Assembly: GCA_003170295.1 (NCBI GenBank)
Contig: PNAJ01000162.1
Coordinates: forward strand, 51,028 to 115,027
Length of the DNA: 64,000 bases
Source: Bryobacterales bacterium
GTDB lineage: Bacteria > Acidobacteriota > Terriglobia > Bryobacterales > Bryobacteraceae
Direction of reading: 5' to 3'
Notes under the pieces: model-generated
Databases searched by the model: none
What the model saw: only the letters and a program-made list of their open reading frames with translations
Told to the model about the DNA's origin: nothing
Program-made: the position numbers and the translations under genes
Part shown: positions 17,394 to 24,339 of the stretch, in pieces
Layout: each line of letters begins with the position of its first letter
How positions within the stretch are numbered: position 1 is the first letter of the stretch

Positions 17394-18088
17394 TTTGCCC
17401 CTGGCTTCGCCGGCGAGGCATAAAGGTAGCCGGCTCCGCGAACTCCCTTGATGCGCTCTCCGCCATCCTCAAGCGGGCCGAGCTTGCGACGGAGATTGCA
17501 GACGTGCGTGTCGATGCTACGGTCGAACGGAGAAAAGTCCCGTCCCAGTACATCGCTCACCAGGTCCTCCCTGCTCACCGTGCACCCGGCGGCGCCCATT
17601 AACGCGGCGAGAAGATCGAATTCCACGGTGGTGAGATCCACGGCCGTGCCGCTCTGCCGCACCGTGCGAGTTCCTCCGTCAAGCTCAATATCCCCGATAG
17701 CGATCGCCGCCGAGACCGGCCTCTGCGGCGCCGATCTTCGCAAAATCGCGCGGATGCGCGCCACTAACTCGGCGGGATCGAATGGCTTCGGCAGATAGTC
17801 GTCTGCGCCCATCTCAAGCCCCCGAATGCGGTCGTGAGTATCGCCTCGGGCTGTCAGCATAAGCACAGGAGTGCGGGACCGCTGACGGATGCGGCGCAGC
17901 ACGTTGAAACCGTCGGTGTCCGGCATCATCACGTCAAGCATGATCAGAGAGAAGTCTTCGGCCAGGGCTCGCTCGACGCCCACTTCGCCGCTGGGAGCCC
18001 AGCTGATTTCAAACCCTTCGCGTGCCAGGAAGCGCGTGACGAGCTCGCAGAGCTCGCGATCGTCGTCAACAACCAGCACGCGCTCCAT
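17390..18088 (-). CDS. CpxR/OmpR-family response regulator
   Basis: The 232-residue regulator has a receiver domain with acidic pocket in VLVVDDDRELC, phospho-acceptor in LIMLDVMMPDTDG (about residue 54) and the conserved lysine in LPKPFDPAEL, followed by a winged-helix DNA-binding domain (VDLTTVEFDLLAALM ... SIDTHVCNLRRKLG). It is the first gene of the pair with the downstream kinase. AGGGG lies upstream of the ATG. A tandem GTCAAG repeat at 18139-18154 in its promoter region could be its own binding site. Confidence 0.95.
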   Translation of the reverse strand: MERVLVVDDDRELCELVTRFLAREGFEISWAPSGEVGVERALAEDFSLIMLDVMMPDTDGFNVLRRIRQRSRTPVLMLTARGDTHDRIRGLEMGADDYLPKPFDPAELVARIRAILRRSAPQRPVSAAIAIGDIELDGGTRTVRQSGTAVDLTTVEFDLLAALMGAAGCTVSREDLVSDVLGRDFSPFDRSIDTHVCNLRRKLGPLEDGGERIKGVRGAGYLYASPAKPGAK

Positions 18089-18138
18089 CGATAGACCCGG
18101 CCCCTTTTCATTCTAAAGCCCCGATACGCGGCTGCGCC

Positions 18139-18173
18139 GTCAAGATGTGTCAAGGCCCTTAACCGTTCTTGAC
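18139..18173. promoter_or_regulatory. Candidate response-regulator operator between divergent genes
   Basis: GTCAAG occurs at 18139-18144 and again at 18149-18154, exactly ten bases apart, and CTTGAC in the opposite orientation at 18168-18173. OmpR-family winged-helix regulators typically bind two direct half-sites with a 10 to 11-bp period. The site lies in the 142-bp gap between the CpxR-like gene and the TIGR03435 gene, so it could control both. This is an inference from spacing and position. Confidence 0.35.
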
Positions 18174-18230
18174 GAAGCTTGGCATTTCTAGACGGAACCG
18201 GCGGCCAAGGCATTTTATAGTCGTTTACAC

Positions 18231-19019
18231 ATGACAAGAACCCTCACCATTGCCGCGCTCCTCGCTTTGTCGTTGAATCCCGGCCACTGCCAGGATCTCG
18301 CGAAAGCTCCCGCATTTGAAGTAGCATCGATCACGCCGTGCAAACCGGGAACTCCCGAGCCTCCGGGGGAACACATGGGGATGGTCCAGTTCACCGCTCC
18401 GGGCGGACGATTCAGGGCGAGCGCTACCACTTTGAAATTCCTTATGGAATGGGCGTACAACATCCAGCCGTCCCAGCACTCGAGCGGTCCATCTTGGATG
18501 GATACCGACCGTTACGATATTGTGGCGAAGGCCGAAGGCAACGCCACAGACGATCAGCAGAAGTTGATGGTGCAGACGCTGCTGGCTGAGCGGTTCGGGC
18601 TGAAGTTCCATCGCGAGAAAAAGAAACTTCCCGTCTACGTCATCTCCGTTGGAAAGAGCGCTCCGAAACTCTTCCCCCCAAAAGATGGAGAAATCCACTC
18701 TATCCGCATCACGCCGCAGATGGGTCCCGATCAGAAGATCGTTTCTTACCACACAGTCGCCACGCGGTTCTCGCTTTCGCAACTGACAGATACCTTCGCA
18801 CGGGGGCTCGGACGTGTATTTGTGAACGAGACAGGACTGAGCGGCGATTTCGATTTCACCCTGGACCTCACGCCGGATGACAGCCGGCCTAATCCCTTGG
18901 ACCCGTCAATCCTCATCACGGCGATGCGGGAGCAGCTCGGGCTGTCGCTGAAGTCTCAAGATGCGCTGGTGGACTACTTCGTGATCGATAGCGCGGATAA
19001 GGTAGTAGCTGGAAACTAG
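18231..19019 (+). CDS. TIGR03435 family secreted protein
   Basis: The 262-residue protein has a signal peptide ending near NPGHCQ, then the family's opening AFEVASITPCKP, the middle segment AERFGLKFHREKKKLPVY and the C-terminal ETGLSGDFDFTLDL. This family is strongly expanded in Solibacter-like acidobacteria and has no established function; members often sit beside sigma-factor or BlaR-type genes. Here it is divergent from the CpxAR-like pair. Its presence is one of the better taxonomic clues in the window. Confidence 0.9.
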   Translation: MTRTLTIAALLALSLNPGHCQDLAKAPAFEVASITPCKPGTPEPPGEHMGMVQFTAPGGRFRASATTLKFLMEWAYNIQPSQHSSGPSWMDTDRYDIVAKAEGNATDDQQKLMVQTLLAERFGLKFHREKKKLPVYVISVGKSAPKLFPPKDGEIHSIRITPQMGPDQKIVSYHTVATRFSLSQLTDTFARGLGRVFVNETGLSGDFDFTLDLTPDDSRPNPLDPSILITAMREQLGLSLKSQDALVDYFVIDSADKVVAGN

Positions 19020-19118
19020 TGCGTTGTGGTGCTCGTGTCTCCGGCTGTGCTGTTCAGACAGATTCGAACCCGTTGTCTCACATGATCGGTAGCAATTCCG
19101 CGAGGGTCGAAATGCGCG

Positions 19119-19439
19119 CCGACAGTCCTCAGCGTCGTTTTCCAGGGGGATCTCGAACGGCGATTCGACAATCTCCATGTGGATCTGGCGGTGCGGGCGC
19201 AGATTGAAGCCTAGCGAACCAGGCTGGCCGCCGCGGAAACCGAGGACGCGCGGGGACGGCATGCTATCGAGGAAGCGTTTGTCGCCGGCTTTCGCACCGT
19301 CTTGTGGCTCGCCGCGGGGCTGGCGATTGCGAGCGCCGTGAGCGCGGCAGCGCTGATAACCACTGAGAGCAATGAGCGGATACGGCACTCCTGTGCCTCA
19401 GAAAACACAGGTACGAAAAAGCGGTTCGAGTTTAGGTAA
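19119..19439 (+). pseudogene. C-terminal remnant of a DHA2-family (EmrB/QacA) MFS transporter
   Basis: One reading frame encodes PTVLSVVFQGDLERRFDNLH, then LAVRAQIEA, an in-frame TAG at 19212-19214, then RTRLAAAETEDARG and EEAFVAGFRTVLWLAAGLAI followed by ASAVSAAALI, ending at TAA 19437. This matches the last cytoplasmic loop and final helix of 14-TM drug:proton antiporters, where the loop reads like VRAAVDAQRARLAAAE. A CAG-to-TAG change would explain the internal stop. Nothing of the first 13 helices is present. It is interpreted as decayed debris between the TIGR03435 and TPR genes. Confidence 0.5.
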
Positions 19440-19443
19440 TAGA

Positions 19444-19472
19444 GGAACCAAAAGTGAGTACACGGAGTCTAA
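19444..19472 (+). promoter_or_regulatory. ECF-type promoter-like motif (GGAACC-N17-GTCTAA)
   Basis: GGAACC at 19444-19449 is the classical minus-35 form of many ECF sigma factors; GTCTAA is at 19467-19472, with 18 bases from AAC to GTCTAA. Six bases (GGCAGC) separate it from the ATG at 19479; the spacing is identical to that at 12643, where the six bases are GGCAAC. No ribosome-binding site is visible, so the TPR gene is predicted to be expressed from a leaderless message. Confidence 0.6.
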
Positions 19473-19478
19473 GGCAGC

Positions 19479-21512
19479 ATGCACCGGGGCTTTCTCTTCT
19501 CCGTTTTCGCCGCCGTAGGGCTGGCGCAGATTCCTCCGCAGCAGGACGATCCATTACAGGCCGCCGTCAGGGCTTACCAGAAGGCTCGTGAGCAAGGGCG
19601 ATTCGACGAGGCTGTGACTCAAAGGGAATCGGCTCGAAATTTGCTCGATCAAATTCCAGCTGATTCTCCTCAACTTGGATACTCTGTTCGAAATGTCGCA
19701 CAGATCTATCAAGGCGCCGGACTGATGCAACAAGCTGTAGCGATCACGCAGCAGGCATTAGCACGGGCAGCGGCGCCCGATGAGCGGATCCAGCTTTTGC
19801 AAATGATCGCCGATTTCTACCAGCAGGAACAGAATCTGCTCCAAGCCGTGGTGTATCGGGAAAAAGCCGTTGCGGTGCTGGACGAAGAAGCCGCAAAACC
19901 GGCTGTCCCCAACAATAAACCTGTGGCGCGCATTTACTCGCGAATAGGAAGTTTTCGGTCAGCGTTTGCGCCCGATGATAGCCGCATGTGGGCGTATCAG
20001 CAATTGGCCGACCTATACCAACAACTGGGCCGACCGGATGCTGTTGCGGCGATCACGAAGCGGATGCGTCTGATTGCGAAGGACTCTAATTCACTCGCGG
20101 CATTTTATCAGCAGCACGGTCAACCGGATGAAGCGGCCGCGATTTACAAGACGCAGGCGGCACAATCCGATCCAGCGCTTCGGGTCGGAGCGCTTCAATC
20201 CTTGGCGAATCTCTATCAGCAGGAACAGCGCTATGGGGACGCAGCGGACGCCTATCAACAGGCAATCGCGGCTCAGAATGCATCTGGGAAACCGGAACAG
20301 GGCATTTGGCTGGAAATCAATCTCGCAGGAATGCTGCATCGCGCCGGGAAGACCGAGACTGCGGATCAGGTTTACGAAAGAGTACTGGCCGAGACCAATC
20401 ATGCGGCCGACGCGGTGTACCAGCAAGTCATCGTCAGCTACGCCAACTACCTTGGCGAGACAAAAAGGAACGCACAGAGTCAGGTTTTGTTGAACGACTA
20501 TTTGACGAATCATCCCAATCTGTCGACGCAGGACCAGGGGAATCTGCTGATGCAGCTCTCGAATGCAGCGCGGCGCGGGGGCGATTCGAAGCTCGCCGAG
20601 GAGTATCAGCGCGCGGGCACGGAGAAATTCCAAGCTTCGCAGCAGCCCGTGCCGGAACAGATCCTGATTGGGAAGGTCCTTCAAGCGGCGCAGACCGCCG
20701 CGCAGACGGGCAAGTTCGATGAGGCATTCGGATTGAGCTTGGAAGCGATGGGCTCCGCGTCCCGAGCAGTCGATCGCGATCAGATCAGCTGGCAAATATC
20801 CAACATTGCTACCTCATTCTCCAACCAGAAACAATTTGAAAGGGCGGAGCAACTCTATCAACAAATGCTGGCACTTGTTGATAGCTGGTCGGCCGACAAT
20901 CCGCAGTCCCTGATTACCGCGTTGCAAAACTATTCGCGATACCTGATGCTACAGCCGGCGCGTTGGAACGACGTTCCCGCTGTGATTAAGCGATATCGCG
21001 AAGTGGTGATTGCGGGGCACGGCACGGCTAGCGGTTCTCTCGAAGACGTATGCCGCCTCACGATCCAATATGAAAAAACGCAGGGCGCGCCGCAGGCAGC
21101 GCTCGCCACGGTGCAGGAGATGGTGGCTCTCGCGGAGTCGCTGAGCGGGAACACCAGCGTATTCTATTTGCGATCGGCGGAAGAACTCGGGCGCGAGTAC
21201 CAATCCCTCGGCGATCTTGCGCGGGCTACAGCGATCTTCCGCCAGAATGTCACGATCGGGGACTTGGTTTTTCCGGCAGGCGACTTGCAGCGAGCTCACG
21301 TTCGAATAACCGCCGCCATGGCGCTGGCTCACCAGAAGCAGTTTGATGAAGCCGAAAGACTGGCGAGCGAGGCAAGCGCCATCGGTCAGGCAATGCGGCC
21401 TCCGCAAGGCGAGCAATTCGCCACCCAAATCGATCAAATTCGCAAATTGAGGTCAACCGCGGAAACTAGTGGAAAAAACCCATGGTTTACGCCATCTAAG
21501 CCGCAGGATTGA
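19479..21512 (+). CDS. Secreted tetratricopeptide-repeat protein
   Basis: The 677-residue protein has a short signal peptide (MHRGFLFSVFAAVGLAQ) followed by many Gln- and Ala-rich TPR-like helical hairpins, for example ADLYQQLGRPDAVAAITKRM and LANLYQQEQRYGDAADAYQQ. TPR arrays are scaffolds for protein-protein contacts; no catalytic domain is visible. The C-terminus ends in a charged helix and NPWFTPSKPQD. The gene stands alone downstream of an ECF-type promoter-like motif. No further function can be assigned. Confidence 0.87.
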   Translation: MHRGFLFSVFAAVGLAQIPPQQDDPLQAAVRAYQKAREQGRFDEAVTQRESARNLLDQIPADSPQLGYSVRNVAQIYQGAGLMQQAVAITQQALARAAAPDERIQLLQMIADFYQQEQNLLQAVVYREKAVAVLDEEAAKPAVPNNKPVARIYSRIGSFRSAFAPDDSRMWAYQQLADLYQQLGRPDAVAAITKRMRLIAKDSNSLAAFYQQHGQPDEAAAIYKTQAAQSDPALRVGALQSLANLYQQEQRYGDAADAYQQAIAAQNASGKPEQGIWLEINLAGMLHRAGKTETADQVYERVLAETNHAADAVYQQVIVSYANYLGETKRNAQSQVLLNDYLTNHPNLSTQDQGNLLMQLSNAARRGGDSKLAEEYQRAGTEKFQASQQPVPEQILIGKVLQAAQTAAQTGKFDEAFGLSLEAMGSASRAVDRDQISWQISNIATSFSNQKQFERAEQLYQQMLALVDSWSADNPQSLITALQNYSRYLMLQPARWNDVPAVIKRYREVVIAGHGTASGSLEDVCRLTIQYEKTQGAPQAALATVQEMVALAESLSGNTSVFYLRSAEELGREYQSLGDLARATAIFRQNVTIGDLVFPAGDLQRAHVRITAAMALAHQKQFDEAERLASEASAIGQAMRPPQGEQFATQIDQIRKLRSTAETSGKNPWFTPSKPQD

Positions 21513-21748
21513 TGCAACGTTCCCGTCTTACCTCAGACCTGGTATTTCCAGAAGCAACGCTCGGATCTGGGGTGAATCCGGAGGGGCAGAGCGGAATCTT
21601 CGATCCTTCCAAGTGGAAACAAAATGGTTCGCGCCCGGCAGGTGAAGGCGATACAAGCCATCGTCGAGCGAGTCGGCTACAACGGCACATCTCAATCCGG
21701 TTCCATGCGGCGGCGGGACCGGAGCCGCGGGGTGAGCGGAAGCCGCAC

Positions 21749-22816
21749 CTATTTGAAGCCGAGGTTCTTTAGCAAGGCGTGGCCGAGGGCGTTTCCGTCG
21801 AGCGGAGGAGGTGGAGCGTCGCGTTCCTCTTTCTTTTTCAGTTGGGCTTCTTTTTGCTGTTTTGTCTTTTCCTCCAACGCGGCGAGCTGTCCGAAAACCG
21901 CGGCACGACGTGCAAGATCCGCGGCGTGCGCCGCCTTGAACTGTTCCTTACTCGCCGCGACAAATTCAAGTTTTTGCTTGATGTGGGGATCATTCGCCGC
22001 CGCCGGTATGCTAAGAACGTGGCTGGTAAACTTGTCTATCTCGGCAAACAGCTTGGCGATATCGACCGCGGGCACGGGAGCAGCGGTCCCGGCGGCGGAT
22101 CCTTGAGCCTCTACAGCGGTCCCGGCGGCCCCAGCCTTGAGCGTAAACACGTAATCGCACGCCGGGCAGCAAATCCAGTTCCACATCCGGGCGATGCAGC
22201 CGTCCTTGATGCAGCCTAGGACCACGCCGGGTTCGAGGCCTGTGGGTTTGGCGCACCTGGGGCAATCGACGCTCGACAACATCGGCGTGCGGCAAAACTC
22301 GCAGGCCGGCTGCGGGGGTAGTCCTGCGGCGCCGATCGCGATCAGTACGCCTCCCGCAATCTCCGAGTTGGGAACCTGCGGCAGCCACAATTCGATTAAC
22401 TCGGCATGAGACAAGCGGCGCGCCGCGCCAAAGAGAGGATCGTGAACCACAACATCCTTGTCATCGATATCAACCAGCACGGTGTAATGACCGGCGGCTG
22501 AATCGCGCCGCACGCGATGGTTCAGAATCGCGCGAACGCCAGCCGCACGGCAGATCCGCAGGACCTGCAAAGGATGCCGCGCCTGGATCGCGACGGCACG
22601 GAAGCCCCGGTTCAAGGCATTCTGGGCCATCAGGTAAGTCGTCGAAGAGACCTGGCCAAACCGGTTTTCCCTGGCGATCGCCGGCCGGATTTCGGCCTGC
22701 GCGATTTCCTTGCCGAAGGAGCGGTAGACCATGGTCAGACATGCCGCGCCGCAGCCGCGATTGGTCTGCGGATCGGACTGTTTCTCGTAGGGGATGACGA
22801 TGGACGGCGTACTCAT
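21749..22816 (-). CDS. C39-like cysteine peptidase fused to zinc-ribbon and helical tail (T6SS-island gene)
   Basis: The 355-residue protein has a papain-like C39 peptidase fold at its N-terminus: nucleophile in NRGCGAACLTMVY (Cys22, with Gln17 as possible oxyanion residue), histidine in AGHYTVLVDID and aspartate in VVVHDPLFG. Next come two Cys-rich ribbons (CEFCRTPMLSSVDCPRC and CIKDGCIARMWNWICCPAC), and then an Ala/Lys-rich helical tail. No signal peptide is present. ATG 22816 is chosen because it follows the PAAR stop by five bases; the frame is open upstream but only as antisense-like sequence. It closes the VgrG-PAAR operon, so a role as secreted effector or effector-maturation protease is inferred, not shown. 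Confidence 0.75.
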   Translation of the reverse strand: MSTPSIVIPYEKQSDPQTNRGCGAACLTMVYRSFGKEIAQAEIRPAIARENRFGQVSSTTYLMAQNALNRGFRAVAIQARHPLQVLRICRAAGVRAILNHRVRRDSAAGHYTVLVDIDDKDVVVHDPLFGAARRLSHAELIELWLPQVPNSEIAGGVLIAIGAAGLPPQPACEFCRTPMLSSVDCPRCAKPTGLEPGVVLGCIKDGCIARMWNWICCPACDYVFTLKAGAAGTAVEAQGSAAGTAAPVPAVDIAKLFAEIDKFTSHVLSIPAAANDPHIKQKLEFVAASKEQFKAAHAADLARRAAVFGQLAALEEKTKQQKEAQLKKKEERDAPPPPLDGNALGHALLKNLGFK

Positions 22817-22821
22817 GAGTC

Positions 22822-23115
22822 TCACCCGCCAATCAGAACCGTGAAGCATCCCAGCACGATGGTCCCGCCGTGAACGGTTGGGTCCCCGAGGCGCGCGGCC
22901 GGCAGGCCCCCGATCAAGACGGTCATGGAGCCCATGACGATCATGTCGGGAGGACCAACGCAGATCGCCATGTCGGTCTGTCGCGCCGCCGGCAAGCCTC
23001 CGATCAGCACGGTCGGGCAACCGGGGGCAAGTATCGGTCCACCGACGTGCGGCACAAGTACAGTGACCATCGGACAGACGTGCAAATCCGTGAGGCGAGC
23101 GGCGGGCATTCCCAT
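22822..23115 (-). CDS. PAAR-domain spike-tip protein
   Basis: The 97-residue protein consists almost entirely of three PAAR-type repeats: PAARLTDLHVCPM, GLPAARQTDMAICVGPP and GLPAARLGDPTVHGG, each followed by a GCPTVLIGG-like strand. PAAR proteins form a metal-stabilised cone that sharpens the VgrG spike of type VI secretion systems and can carry effectors. ATG at 23115 is preferred; an in-frame TTG at 23124 is the alternative. It lies between the DUF6931 and C39-like genes in one transcription unit. Confidence 0.9.
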   Translation of the reverse strand: MGMPAARLTDLHVCPMVTVLVPHVGGPILAPGCPTVLIGGLPAARQTDMAICVGPPDMIVMGSMTVLIGGLPAARLGDPTVHGGTIVLGCFTVLIGG

Positions 23116-23130
23116 AATTTCCAATTTTCC

Positions 23131-23703
23131 TTATATCAGACGTCCCTCGGCGACCTGGATTGCGAGTTCCACATACGATCTTTGCGTCTTGGCGATCGCA
23201 GCCGGCTCGCCTTTTAGAGAAGCGACCTTGACTGCCCGGGCGACTGCCCCCTGCGGGGCAAATGGCGGCGGCGGTTTGAAGGGGAATTCGGGCGGATGGA
23301 TGCTTCCGCCAGTCAGGCTCGCGGCCGTCGCCAAGGCGCCCGCGGGGGACATTGCGTCGGCCGATGCCGCGGGAGCTTTGGCCGCGGCCCGGTTTTCCTC
23401 GCTTGGCTGCATCACCCACTGGATGGCGGCCGTGGCGGCAGCTCGATCAGCTGGTTTGAGATCGTCGCCCAAGGCGTGCTGCATGCACAGACAGCCCCAC
23501 CAGATTCCTTCGCGCACCGGCAGAGCATGCGCCATGAAGTCCATGGCGTCGAGATATTTCTTGTTCTCGATGAGAGCGGCCACAAAGGTCTGGGGATCCA
23601 TGCCGTCGCGGAGCAGCTTCTTTGCCTCCTCCTTCAGCTCGAAGTTCGCGCAGATCTCCGCGGCGGTGGCTGCGCCGATCTTGACGAGCGGTCCGTGACT
23701 CAC
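23131..23703 (-). CDS. DUF6931-like protein of the T6SS island
   Basis: The 190-residue protein begins (GTG start, GGAGGG upstream) MSHGPLVKIGAATAAEIC and has a helical core with DAMDFMAHALPVREGIWWG, the pattern I associate with the DUF6931 family that often accompanies type VI spike genes. The second half is Ala/Pro-rich and low in complexity (PPEFPFKPPPPFAP), then ends in a helix with SYVELAIQVAEGRL. No catalytic residues are evident; a chaperone or adaptor role for VgrG/PAAR cargo is a guess from context. Confidence 0.7.
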   Translation of the reverse strand: MSHGPLVKIGAATAAEICANFELKEEAKKLLRDGMDPQTFVAALIENKKYLDAMDFMAHALPVREGIWWGCLCMQHALGDDLKPADRAAATAAIQWVMQPSEENRAAAKAPAASADAMSPAGALATAASLTGGSIHPPEFPFKPPPPFAPQGAVARAVKVASLKGEPAAIAKTQRSYVELAIQVAEGRLI

Positions 23704-23724
23704 TTTGCCGATCCCTCCTGCGGG

Positions 23725-24321
23725 CTAGTTAATGGTGACAAGCGTTCCCGTGATTCCGACCGTCGCCAGTCCCTGGACTGTGATCTGGGCTCCCTGGATC
23801 GCGACCCCCGTGGGCGTTAGCGTGATCGAGCTCGCTCCACCCGCCACGGAAAGCGTGATCGAGGTCATACTTTTAATGGTGACCGTCCCGGTACCTCCGT
23901 CCACCACGATCGAGCCAGGCGACATTACGATCTGCTGGTCGACGTCGGGAATCAGGCCGCGCTGAATGGTGACGTTCTGCGCCTCCGACGCGATGATCTC
24001 GACCCCGTTGGTGGAGTCCGACGAGACGGGCGGGCTCAGGTCCGGAAGCGCCACGGGTCCACTCGTGACTCGCACCCCGTTGCATCCCCGGATGTCGACC
24101 GTCCCATCGTCAATGAATGCGCCGTCCAAGCCTCCACCGGCCAAGAGGATAATCCGGCTTTCGTTGTCCGTAGACGGCGGTATATTCTTCCAGCTGACGA
24201 GCGAGACCTGGTTTGCGCGAATCGCGTACGTGCCGTCGGCCGATATGACCCGATGGCCTCTGTCTTCTGAGCCGTCATCGCCGCCCGACCCGCCGCCGGG
24301 ATTTTCGTCGTTTTCTTCCAT
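23725..24321 (-). CDS. Beta-helical spike-associated protein
   Basis: The 198-residue protein has a disordered acidic Gly-rich start (MEENDENPGGGSGGDDGSED) and then alternating hydrophobic/Thr/Val strands such as TGTVTIKSMTSITLSVAGG and PTGVAIQGAQITVQGLATVG, like the triangular beta-helix that forms the tip of VgrG or gp5. GGGAGGG lies upstream of the ATG. It is the second gene of the island, 18 bases after VgrG. It may extend the spike or bind the PAAR cone; the family was not recognised by name. Confidence 0.7.
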   Translation of the reverse strand: MEENDENPGGGSGGDDGSEDRGHRVISADGTYAIRANQVSLVSWKNIPPSTDNESRIILLAGGGLDGAFIDDGTVDIRGCNGVRVTSGPVALPDLSPPVSSDSTNGVEIIASEAQNVTIQRGLIPDVDQQIVMSPGSIVVDGGTGTVTIKSMTSITLSVAGGASSITLTPTGVAIQGAQITVQGLATVGITGTLVTIN

Positions 24322-24339
24322 GATCTGATCCCTCCCTGA

